Of a stretch of 43,451 bases of DNA, positions 1 to 7,484 are shown in pieces (the first letter of the stretch is position 1; the number at the start of each line of letters is the position of its first letter). The notes beneath the pieces were generated by a model that was given only the letters and a program-made list of their open reading frames with translations, made no database searches and had not been told where the DNA came from. A program made the translations under genes and the position numbers. This stretch comes from UBA4923 sp964486135 (GTDB taxonomy: Bacteria; Bacillota; Clostridia; Saccharofermentanales; DTU023), in contig CAZAKT010000013.1 in the NCBI GenBank assembly GCA_964486135.1, positions 1-43,451 on the forward strand. The letters are read 5' to 3'.

Positions 1-1257
1 CTACTCCCACTCGATGGTCGCCGGTGGCTTGCCCGTCAACTCATAGACCACCCGGCTGACATGGGGAACCTCTTCCGTGATGCGGCGAGAGATATTCTGC
101 AGGAATTCCCAGGGGAACTCGACGGGAAGGGCGGCCATGAAATCATCGGTTTTAACTGCCCTCAAGGCGATGGTGTAGTCGTAGGTTCTGGTCCCATGGG
201 TAACACCAACTGACTGCAGACCTGTCATAACCGCGAAATACTGGGAGACCTGGTCCCGGTAGCCCTTGGTCTCAATCTCATGCCGGAAAATAGCGTCAGC
301 CTCCCTCAGGATATGGAGTTTCTCTCTCGTAATACCGCCCAGGCAACGGATGGCCAGGCCGGGACCCGGGAAGGGCTGGCGGTCCACCATAGACGGGGGC
401 AGGCCGAGGAGCCGGCCCACTGCCCGGACCTCTTCCTTGAAGAGGAGGCGGAGGGGTTCCAGGATCCCTTCAAATTGGATCCGGTCGGGGAGTCCTCCCA
501 CATTGTGGTGGCTCTTCACAATCTCACCGTCCTCCCCGCTTTCGATGACATCGGGATAGATGGTCCCCTGGACCAGAAAGAAGGCCTTCGTTTTTAAGGC
601 TTCGGCCTCGAAAATCCGGATGAATTCCTCGCCAATGATCTTCCGCTTGGCTTCCGGCTCCACAAGCCCCGCCAGCCGGTCGATAAAACGGTCGGCGGCA
701 TCGATGAAGACAAGCGGTATCCTGTATTCCCCTGAGAACATACGGCGGACAGCCTCCGGTTCATCTTTTCTCATAAAGCCGTGATCGACGAAAATACAGG
801 TCAGCTGGTCTCCGATCGCGCGGTGGACCAACATGGCCGCGACGGAGGAATCGACCCCTCCCGAAAGTCCGCAGACCACTTTTTTGTCGCCGGTTCTTTC
901 CCGGATCTCCTCCACGGTTTCGCGGATATAGGACTCAAGGGTCCAATCCCCTTCGCAGTTGCAAAGCTCAAATAAAAAGTCCTGGAGTCCCGAGTCTGTC
1001 AGACCGCCTTCTTCCAACTCAAGGAGGGGAAGATTCAAGGACTGGGCCTTCTGGCGGAGCAAAGGAGTTTGAACGGGACTGGTCCCGGCCAGGATCACCC
1101 CCTTGAGTTTGTCGATCTCAAGTCCGACTCCGTCAAGAAAACGGCGGGGGGACAAGAGCTCGGCGAAAACCTTCTGCCCGCGGACGGTATGAACAAGGCT
1201 TCGGGCCTCCGGGCCTCCTCCATCAACGATCAGGATTCTTTCATGCTGCTGGCGCAT
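1..1257 (-). CDS. guaA: GMP synthase with degenerate glutaminase domain
   Basis: Amidates XMP to GMP with ATP, the last step of guanine nucleotide synthesis, in the cytosol. The synthetase part is complete: PP-loop SGGVDSS (about 132-138), VDHGFMRKDE (158-167), GTIYPDVIES (231-240), KSHHNVGGLP (248-257), RQPFPGPGLA (303-312) and the family C-terminus KPPATIEWE. At 418 aa it is about 100 residues shorter than usual. The N-terminal class I glutaminase begins normally (RILIVDGGG, GVILAG) but the nucleophile elbow GVCYG is replaced by LPLLELEEGG. The stretch carrying the catalytic His and Glu (normally QFHPE) is missing, so the domain joins straight to the linker. I infer an ammonia-dependent enzyme, or one served by a separate glutaminase. 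ATG start with a GGAAGGGAG ribosome site; 17 bp downstream of cobA and probably cotranscribed with it. Confidence 0.95.
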   Translation of the reverse strand: MRQQHERILIVDGGGPEARSLVHTVRGQKVFAELLSPRRFLDGVGLEIDKLKGVILAGTSPVQTPLLRQKAQSLNLPLLELEEGGLTDSGLQDFLFELCNCEGDWTLESYIRETVEEIRERTGDKKVVCGLSGGVDSSVAAMLVHRAIGDQLTCIFVDHGFMRKDEPEAVRRMFSGEYRIPLVFIDAADRFIDRLAGLVEPEAKRKIIGEEFIRIFEAEALKTKAFFLVQGTIYPDVIESGEDGEIVKSHHNVGGLPDRIQFEGILEPLRLLFKEEVRAVGRLLGLPPSMVDRQPFPGPGLAIRCLGGITREKLHILREADAIFRHEIETKGYRDQVSQYFAVMTGLQSVGVTHGTRTYDYTIALRAVKTDDFMAALPVEFPWEFLQNISRRITEEVPHVSRVVYELTGKPPATIEWE

Positions 1258-1274
1258 AGTCGGCTCCCTTCCTC

Positions 1275-1832
1275 TTAAAACTCGATCCCCTGCCTGGCCT
1301 GGGTCCCCTTCGATTCATAGGGATGCTTTCGCATGATAATCTCGGACACATAATCGGCCGCTTCAATGAGGCTGGCCGACGGATCCCGGCCCGTGAGCAC
1401 GACTTCGAGATGGTCAGGTTTGGTCCGGAGGAAATCGATGACATCACGCTCGTCAATTATACCGGTCGCCAAAGCACCCATAATCTCATCGAGGATGAGG
1501 AGGTCCAGGCCTTTTTTGCTCTTTTCGATCGCCTCTGCCAGGCGCTGTCTGTGGAAGGCCCGGGTTTCTGCCTTCTCCCCCTCATTCATCTGGAAAACAA
1601 ATTTGGGGAAAGGTTGGCCGGAGACAACCCCCACACCCAGTTCGCGAAGGGGTTCAAGCTCGGCCGATCGGCCGGTTTTCAGAAATTGGACAAAGAGGAC
1701 CGACAGGCCGCTGCCCGCTGCACGGACTGCCAGGCCCACGGCTGCCGTAGTCTTCCCCTTGCCATCCCCGCAATAGAGATGGACAAGGCCCAGCTTCTCC
1801 CTGATCTTTTCAATAGTTCCATTGGTATCCAA
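1275..1832 (-). CDS. cobA: Corrinoid adenosyltransferase (CobA/BtuR type)
   Basis: Transfers the adenosyl group of ATP to cob(I)alamin or cobyrinic acid diamide to form the coenzyme B12 series. The 185 aa length and order match the CobA family: P-loop GDGKGKTT at 22-29, VQFLKTG near 50, the LDLLILDEI segment (Walker B-like), the VVLTGRDP motif and a C-terminal MRKHPYESKGTQARQGIEF stretch. The start is a TTG with AAAGGAG six bases upstream; no ATG fits as well. It lies 60 bp after an ABC permease gene and 17 bp before guaA. Its product, adenosylcobalamin, is the cofactor of the NrdJ reductase encoded at 7485-10514, so the neighbourhood makes functional sense although the two are not in one tight operon. 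Confidence 0.94.
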   Translation of the reverse strand: MDTNGTIEKIREKLGLVHLYCGDGKGKTTAAVGLAVRAAGSGLSVLFVQFLKTGRSAELEPLRELGVGVVSGQPFPKFVFQMNEGEKAETRAFHRQRLAEAIEKSKKGLDLLILDEIMGALATGIIDERDVIDFLRTKPDHLEVVLTGRDPSASLIEAADYVSEIIMRKHPYESKGTQARQGIEF

Positions 1833-1892
1833 GACAGGCTCCTTTCCTTGCCCAAGCTGTTTCCATTCTATACCCCGGGCGACCGGCCGGCT

Positions 1893-3038
1893 TCAAGCCG
1901 CCGAATAGACGGCCCGCTTTTGCAGATAATAGGCCAGGAGGAGCAGGCCCAGCCAGGCGGCCGCCACGGCAGCCGTCGGAGCGGCAACCGGCAGGCCGGA
2001 AAGTCTGGCCAGCGCCCATCCGTGGGGGGTAAACTGGCCCAGGGATTTCATCCAGGAGGTGGGCAGGCGGATGAAACCACCGCCGACCACCAGGGAGATC
2101 AAGAGAATGAAGGAGGCCGGCACGAAACGGCGGTCACCGGGGATCAGGGCCAATAGTTGGCCATAGGCCAGCATAAAAAGGAGGAGGACGGCCATGACCA
2201 GGGGATAGTCGGCCGGCCTTGAGATACCCGGCATGAAGAGCCGGGTCAGGCCAACCATGGCGGCCAGCTGCAGGCTCCCTGTCAAGGCCAGTGCCAGGAT
2301 CGTGGACAGGAAGTCCCGCCTGAAACCGCCAGACAGGGACCGGAGTCTTTGCCGGGTAGCGGCGTCGGCCAGCATGAGGCTTCCAAGGAGGGAAAATATG
2401 GACAGGAAAAATATCTCAACCGCAAGATCGGGGATACCGATCAGGGGCAGGCCATCCTTGTAATCCAGATTGTGCATGCTGACCTTCAGCTGGGCCCCCT
2501 CGCGACGCGCCTCCTCCGTGCTTTCCTCCAGCATCCGGGCCAGGTTGCCTTCCGACAGGCCGGAGGCAGCCGGCAGAGCGGACAGCTCTTTTTCCAACTT
2601 TTCCACTGAGGAAAGGGCCAGCAGGCAGATCAGGTAATTCTCCCGGATCAATCCGGTTACCAGGCTGTCTTTTCCAGGAACGTATTCACAAGCGTAGGCG
2701 TCATCCACCTGGTCGAACTTCTGTCGGTCACCGAAATCGGAGGGAATGATCAGGACGCCGTCCAGCTGGCCCAGCTCCATAGCCCGGCTGATTCCCGCCT
2801 CATCCGTCGGGCGCCAGCCCAGGCCGCTCGCCTCCAGCATACTGACCAGCCTGCCGCTCTCCTTATTACCGGCCAGGTCGACGTAACCGGCCCGCAGCTG
2901 GGATAGATCATTCCGCTCCACAGTCGTCCCGGCTAAAAGGGAGAGGAGGATGGGGACGATGAGGCAGAAGACCAGCATAAGGGGCCGTCGCAAAAAAAGC
3001 TTCAGCTTGAGTCCTGTCATGAGACTGATTGGGCTCAT
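1893..3038 (-). CDS. ABC-2 type exporter permease (second subunit)
   Basis: A 381 aa integral membrane subunit of an ABC exporter. One N-terminal membrane helix (about 13-37) is followed by a roughly 180-residue soluble, presumably extracytoplasmic domain. Five or six hydrophobic helices follow (from about 205 to the end), including segments around LALIPGDRR and ASFILLISLVVGGG. This is the topology of the ABC-2/YhgE-like permeases used for drug, peptide or polymer export. Its ATG overlaps the stop of the upstream permease (ATGA), so the two are translationally coupled and probably form a heterodimer with the ATPase at 4273-4971. The substrate cannot be read from the sequence. A second three-gene system of the same design lies at 18335-21474. 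Confidence 0.85.
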   Translation of the reverse strand: MSPISLMTGLKLKLFLRRPLMLVFCLIVPILLSLLAGTTVERNDLSQLRAGYVDLAGNKESGRLVSMLEASGLGWRPTDEAGISRAMELGQLDGVLIIPSDFGDRQKFDQVDDAYACEYVPGKDSLVTGLIRENYLICLLALSSVEKLEKELSALPAASGLSEGNLARMLEESTEEARREGAQLKVSMHNLDYKDGLPLIGIPDLAVEIFFLSIFSLLGSLMLADAATRQRLRSLSGGFRRDFLSTILALALTGSLQLAAMVGLTRLFMPGISRPADYPLVMAVLLLFMLAYGQLLALIPGDRRFVPASFILLISLVVGGGFIRLPTSWMKSLGQFTPHGWALARLSGLPVAAPTAAVAAAWLGLLLLAYYLQKRAVYSAA

Positions 3039-4261
3039 ACCCGCCTCCTCCCTAGCAGGCCACCCACTGCCAGGGCCGGGACCAGGAAATAGAGGGAAGG
3101 AAGCAGGTCCCGGACGGGGACCGGACTGTGATCAAAGAGCGTCCGGTAGATGGTTTGCATGACGGGATAGGCCGGGGTTCTTACGGCAAACCGGGTTAGC
3201 CAGGCGGGGAAAAGAGAGACCGGATAGAGAACCCCTCCCAGGATGATCAAAAGGAAGACCAGGAGCCATCCTGCCTGGAACAAGGTGACCCCAGGTGCCT
3301 TGATCCGGCCGAGGGCCAGCATGACCAGTGCGGTGGTCAGGTAGACCGAGGCCAGGAGCAGGGCCGAAGACAGGAAAGAAACTGCCACACCCCCTCGGTG
3401 CAGGGCATAGAGGGGGGGGAGGACCAGGAGGCTCCACCAGACAAAACCAATCAGGAGTCTGGCCAGCATAAGGGGACCGTAACCGCTGACCAGGAGCAGG
3501 CGATCCTCATAGGCGGTCCAGGCCTGGCGGAGGGTCGAGGCCAGGACACCCAGGGCCGGCAAGAGGGAGAGGAGGACCAGGAGGCCCGAGAGAGCATGAA
3601 CCAGGCTGTTCACCGTGAAGATGTCGCTGTCGGTATTGAAGCGGTTCCTGTCCAGATAGGTCAATACTACATTGAGGGAATGAGCGGTCGACTTTTTCCA
3701 GGAAAGATCCTGATCGCCACCCAGCTCCACATATAATTTTTGAAAACCAAAGACATGGCCGTAGATATAATCGAGGGCAGCCGTATATTGATTGATCAGG
3801 AGGCCAACCTGGTAGGCCTCAGGCCCCATTTCCGGGTTGAACCATAATTCAATGGGCGCCTTTTGCGACCCTGACCGTGATTCAGACATGAAGTCAGCCG
3901 GCAGATAAATCACCAAAAAGATTTCGCCGGAATCCAGACGCTCCATTGCCTGGGCCCTTGTGTCGCGGTAGATCTGTTTGACGATGCGGGTACCCTCATA
4001 ATAGCGGGCAACCAGGTCCCCGATGGCGCTCTTATCCTCGTCGACCAGGGAGGCTGAGATAAGCATTTGTGAGGGCGGTGACGCCTCGGGATCATCCGTC
4101 AGCCGGGTGAGCCGGGTCAAAGCGAAAACCAGAAGAAAGATCAGGACCGCCGTAAGGAGGAGGGCCGGGCGCGACGCCCGAAGTTGGTGGCGGAAAAGGG
4201 CCCACAAGGCGGAGGCTTTCCTCCGGAGCTTCCCTGGCTCACTGCTTTGCCGGCCGGACAC
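3035..4261 (-). CDS. ABC-2 type exporter permease (first subunit)
   Basis: A 408 aa permease with one N-terminal helix (about 30-50), a large soluble loop of about 170 residues and then six hydrophobic segments, among them LSGLLVLLSLLPALGVL, ALVMLALGRIKAPG and WLLVFLLIILGGVLYPVSL. The FLVIYLPADFM segment resembles the outer domain of ABC-2 permeases of the YhgE/YadH kind. The start is a GTG preceded by AGGAGGG at good spacing, inside the short gap after the ATPase gene. The stop overlaps the next permease by four bases. I infer a heterodimeric exporter with the neighbouring permease and ATPase; the cargo is unknown. Confidence 0.85.
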   Translation of the reverse strand: MSGRQSSEPGKLRRKASALWALFRHQLRASRPALLLTAVLIFLLVFALTRLTRLTDDPEASPPSQMLISASLVDEDKSAIGDLVARYYEGTRIVKQIYRDTRAQAMERLDSGEIFLVIYLPADFMSESRSGSQKAPIELWFNPEMGPEAYQVGLLINQYTAALDYIYGHVFGFQKLYVELGGDQDLSWKKSTAHSLNVVLTYLDRNRFNTDSDIFTVNSLVHALSGLLVLLSLLPALGVLASTLRQAWTAYEDRLLLVSGYGPLMLARLLIGFVWWSLLVLPPLYALHRGGVAVSFLSSALLLASVYLTTALVMLALGRIKAPGVTLFQAGWLLVFLLIILGGVLYPVSLFPAWLTRFAVRTPAYPVMQTIYRTLFDHSPVPVRDLLPSLYFLVPALAVGGLLGRRRV

Positions 4262-4272
4262 AGTCCACCCTC

Positions 4273-4971
4273 CTAAACCTGGACGGTCTCCATGAGCCTG
4301 CCCGAACTCAAGGTCAGAACCCGGTCACAGAGCTGGCCCAGGATCTCCACCTGATGGCTGGATACCAGAATGGTACGCCCACGGGATCGAAGCAGGTCGA
4401 GCCGGCCCAGGATCAGGTCGCAGCTGGCCTGGTCGGCACCCGAAAAGGGCTCGTCCAGGAGCAGGAGGGGGGGATCGCCCAGGAGGCCGACAATCAGGCT
4501 GACCCGCCTCGCCATACCGCCGGAACACTCACGGATCGTCTTGTTGAGGAAATCGGCTATCAGGGGATCCGAACTGGCCAGGTCAAGCAGATTCCGGCGC
4601 TCGGACCGGGAATAGCCCCGGGCGGCTGTCCAGTACTTAAGGGTATCCCGGACCCGAAGCCTCTCATCCAGGGCCAGCTCCTGGGGGACATAGCCCGTCA
4701 GGCTCCGCCAAGGGGACCGGTCATCCAGGGAAAGTCCGGCGAAATGAACCTGACCGCTGTCCCTGGGAAGGACAGAGGCCAGGATCTTGAGCAGGGTGCT
4801 CTTGCCTGCCCCATTATCACCCGCGATACCGTATATGGTGCCCGCGGCTTGCGAAAAGTTGATGTCCTGGAGGGCCTTGTTCCCAGCCCAGGACTTGTTC
4901 AGACCCTGGACTGAAAGCTGGCCGCCGACCGGGGTATCCCCGACTGACAAGTCATTCTGCGCTGCTTGCAT
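4273..4971 (-). CDS. ABC transporter ATP-binding protein
   Basis: The 232 aa nucleotide-binding subunit of the exporter whose permeases follow at 3035-4261 and 1893-3038. All motifs are present: Walker A GDNGAGKST (51-59), Q-loop YVPQE (Gln97), Walker B LLLLDEP with Asp163 and Glu164, D-loop SGAD and the switch histidine in SSHQ (His196). The signature is CSGGM rather than the commoner LSGGQ, which is tolerated in ABC-2 exporter ATPases. Only 23 bp separate it from the upstream zinc-ribbon gene, and 11 bp from the downstream permease. The promoter upstream of the zinc-ribbon gene may therefore drive all four. Confidence 0.92.
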   Translation of the reverse strand: MQAAQNDLSVGDTPVGGQLSVQGLNKSWAGNKALQDINFSQAAGTIYGIAGDNGAGKSTLLKILASVLPRDSGQVHFAGLSLDDRSPWRSLTGYVPQELALDERLRVRDTLKYWTAARGYSRSERRNLLDLASSDPLIADFLNKTIRECSGGMARRVSLIVGLLGDPPLLLLDEPFSGADQASCDLILGRLDLLRSRGRTILVSSHQVEILGQLCDRVLTLSSGRLMETVQV

Positions 4972-4994
4972 AAAATTTATTCGTCCCAGTGACC

Positions 4995-7289
4995 CTAATC
5001 TTCCAGGTCATCCCAATCCAGGTCGCCCCAGTCCAGGTCACCCCAATCAATATCACCCCAATCGATATCGCCCCAGTCGTCTGGGTCTTCCGGGTCATCC
5101 GGACTCTCCCAGTCGCCGGAGAAATCGAAATCTCCCCAGGCGGCCGGATCCAGGCCAAGTTTTTCAAGCGCCCGGGTCAGTCTTTCCATGAGCAAACCAT
5201 CCTCCATCAGCCCCATAAGGGCCTCTTCATCGCTCATTTCGATGAAATCGGAGGGCAGGAAATTGCCAAAAACCAGTTCAAAACCGGTCAGGGGCTTGTG
5301 GTCGATATCCAGCTTGATGGTGAAGGGTTCCCCCTCGATCGATAACTTGAATTCCAGGGTGGCGATCAGGCGATCTTCCCCCCCCTTCGATTCCAAGCGG
5401 CCCTTGTAAGCCAGGGACAGTGTCTCGGATTCGGAGTCAAGGAGCTCATCCAGTATCGGGAATTGCAAGGTCAGCGAACCGACCGGATAGACCTGATTGC
5501 CGGACAGCTCAAGGCCGAAGTCCCGATAACTCCCCCGGATAATTACCTCGGGCGTGATGGATCCGTCCCAGTCAGGCTCACTGAGCTTGAGGGTGAAATC
5601 CCCCGTGTACAAATCCCCGTCCTTGGTGAAGTTGCTCAAGAACTCTACCGAGTCAAGCTGGAGGAGCTGGACCTGCCTGTCACCATCCTTTACGCTGAGA
5701 GAGGCCAGGGTTACTTTCGATTTCTCACCGGCGTTACGCCGGGTGAAGGTCATCTCCTCACCGACCGGCTTGTTTTTCTTGTCGACATAGAGCCTGCGGC
5801 GTACTGCTATCTGGTAATCCTCCGGTGACTGGTCCAGATTGCGGAGGCCCTCCTCTATGCCTTCAAGGAGTTGATCATAGAGGCTCTCATTCGTGTAGTC
5901 TTCCAGCGTGGGCATCCCCACCACCAGCTCTTTGATATCCTTGCTGTCACGTACATAAATAAGCAGGTCCCGGGCCAGGGCGGGGAACTTGTCGGCTGGG
6001 ACCGAGACATCGAAATAATCAAGCTGCTGGCTTACGCCATCCAGGGTCAGCGTTTCTTTTTTGACCAGTTCGGCCTTGCCCGCATACTTGTCATAGATGG
6101 TTTTCAGATCATCCAGGATCTTGTCGAATTTATCGCCAGCCAGGACATCGAGCTTGTCGGCCGCATTGCCGGACGAGGAAAATAGACTGTCCAGCCCGTC
6201 GATCCCCTCCAAGATCTCTTCCAGGTCACTTTTAGCTAACGCCAAGGGGCGGTCAATCAACTCGGGGACGGAGAAGAGGTAGTAGTCCTCTGTATTGTAG
6301 ACCTCAAGGGATAGGGCTTCCCCTGTTTCTCCCTTTTTGCCCAGGGCTATCCGGCTATGGAACTTCACCTCATCCCCACTGATGTCGAATTTATTCTCCA
6401 GCTGTAAACGGAGACTGGACAGGACGGTCAGGATTTCCGCCACTTCCTCCGGCAAGCTATCAGCCTTGACATCCAGGGAAAGGTCGGTCACATAGCCGTA
6501 TTGCTCTTGACTCCTCCCCTTATCCACCGCCTCCTTCAGGACATGGAGCATGGAATCCTCAGGTATCAGACGCGAAGCCCGGTTGGCCTGCTCCCACCTC
6601 TTCTCAGTCGACATAAGCATGAGCTTGATCTGATCGCCGAAAACCAGGATACTGCCGGCGATCAGGCCGATGACGACAGCCAGGATTACAGCCAGGATCC
6701 ACCAGCGCTTCTTGCGCTTGGGCGGCGGTGCCTGGGCATAGGCAGGCGGGACGGGCGCATAGGCGTAGGTTTGCTGAGGGTCTCCTGGCGGCGGATAGGC
6801 CGCGGGTTGACCGGCAGGATAGGGTCCGCCCTGGGGTGGATAAGCTGCGGGCTGGCCGGGAGGATAGGGGCCGCCGTAGGGTGCTTGGGCCTGCTGGCCG
6901 TAGCCGTAGGCCGGGGGCGTCTGTGGTGGGGGAGCCGCATAAGGATAGGCCGGGGGTGGCTGCTCTACCGCTGGCACCGGTGGCACCGGGACGTAAGCGG
7001 CTTCAGCCGGCTCCGCTTCCACAGCGGATTCGACGGGCACAGGGCCTTCATCGACCTGGGCTTCCACCTCAACTTCCGGAGCGGCTTCGACCGGCTGGTG
7101 GCCTTCATCGACCGGGGCCTCAAGTTCAGCCTCCAGGGCGGGCTCTTCCGGCGCCATCGGCTCCGTCAGGTCGCTTGCGGGTTCATAGGCTGGTTCCTGA
7201 GGCTTGTCCGCCTCAACACGCGCTCCGCACTGGGTACAAAAACTTGCATCAGGGGGCAATCCTGCCCCGCATTGTTTACAGTGATCCAT
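4995..7289 (-). CDS. Zinc-ribbon, proline-rich, single-pass membrane protein with WGDxD tail
   Basis: A 764 aa protein of unknown function. A zinc ribbon with Cys4, Cys7, Cys18 and Cys21 opens the protein. Acidic and then Pro/Gly/Tyr/Gln-rich low-complexity sequence follows (about 25-190) with PPGQPAAYPP-like repeats. A basic KRKKR stop (191-195) precedes one membrane helix (196-217), and about 545 outer residues follow. The outer part is rich in beta-like segments with repeated LSLDVKADS- and LTLQF-like strands, reminiscent of uncharacterised Firmicutes surface proteins. The extreme C-terminus is five tandem WGDxD-type repeats. N-in, C-out topology is inferred from the basic flank. ATG with GGAGGGATAGATC upstream. 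It may belong to the same transcript as the ABC exporter, so a role in envelope stress or export sensing is possible but unproven. Confidence 0.8.
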   Translation of the reverse strand: MDHCKQCGAGLPPDASFCTQCGARVEADKPQEPAYEPASDLTEPMAPEEPALEAELEAPVDEGHQPVEAAPEVEVEAQVDEGPVPVESAVEAEPAEAAYVPVPPVPAVEQPPPAYPYAAPPPQTPPAYGYGQQAQAPYGGPYPPGQPAAYPPQGGPYPAGQPAAYPPPGDPQQTYAYAPVPPAYAQAPPPKRKKRWWILAVILAVVIGLIAGSILVFGDQIKLMLMSTEKRWEQANRASRLIPEDSMLHVLKEAVDKGRSQEQYGYVTDLSLDVKADSLPEEVAEILTVLSSLRLQLENKFDISGDEVKFHSRIALGKKGETGEALSLEVYNTEDYYLFSVPELIDRPLALAKSDLEEILEGIDGLDSLFSSSGNAADKLDVLAGDKFDKILDDLKTIYDKYAGKAELVKKETLTLDGVSQQLDYFDVSVPADKFPALARDLLIYVRDSKDIKELVVGMPTLEDYTNESLYDQLLEGIEEGLRNLDQSPEDYQIAVRRRLYVDKKNKPVGEEMTFTRRNAGEKSKVTLASLSVKDGDRQVQLLQLDSVEFLSNFTKDGDLYTGDFTLKLSEPDWDGSITPEVIIRGSYRDFGLELSGNQVYPVGSLTLQFPILDELLDSESETLSLAYKGRLESKGGEDRLIATLEFKLSIEGEPFTIKLDIDHKPLTGFELVFGNFLPSDFIEMSDEEALMGLMEDGLLMERLTRALEKLGLDPAAWGDFDFSGDWESPDDPEDPDDWGDIDWGDIDWGDLDWGDLDWDDLED
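5004..5075 (-). repeat. 15-bp tandem repeat coding WGDxD pentapeptides
   Basis: Five imperfect tandem 15-base units encode W(G/D)D(I/L)D at the C-terminus of the zinc-ribbon membrane protein. Third-position changes between units (caatcg, caatca, cagtcc on the plus strand) show the units are not freshly duplicated, while the peptide is kept. The result is a strongly acidic tail with regularly spaced tryptophans. Confidence 0.85.
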
Positions 7290-7421
7290 GATCTATCCCT
7301 CCAGGCCTTCAGCCTTGATGATCCAGCCCGCCGGGCGGACCTCACAATGGTAAGCACTTACTGGGGCCGCTTTGAGGCTGCCGCCAGCTGGCAATGACCC
7401 TAAGATGTATGCCAGTGATTA

Positions 7422-7430
7422 ATTATACCA
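7422..7430 (-). promoter_or_regulatory. Extended -10 promoter of the zinc-ribbon gene
   Basis: On the minus strand the sequence reads TGGTATAAT, a perfect extended -10 element (TGnTATAAT), with no clear -35. It sits in the 195-bp gap after nrdJ and would give a leader of about 125 bases. That leader contains an inverted repeat GTAAG-TG-CTTAC and a GC hairpin CCGCC-C-GGCGG before the ribosome site. Apart from these I see nothing else in the gap. Confidence 0.6.
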
Positions 7431-7484
7431 GCAAAATTGGAATGACCGCTGCAGGCAATCCTGGGTTACGACGTCGCGGGAGTC

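Noticed and set aside
1323..2156. Plus-strand open frame of about 277 codons opposite cobA and a permease
   Set aside because: It crosses two genes and their gap with no start signal; composition is a shadow of the other strand.
5004..5075. WGDxD repeat DNA as a CRISPR-like array
   Set aside because: Units are contiguous 15-mers inside a reading frame, with no spacers.
6501..7397. Plus-strand open frame of about 298 codons opposite the zinc-ribbon gene
   Set aside because: Gly/Arg/Leu-rich low complexity is the mirror of the Pro-rich coding region.
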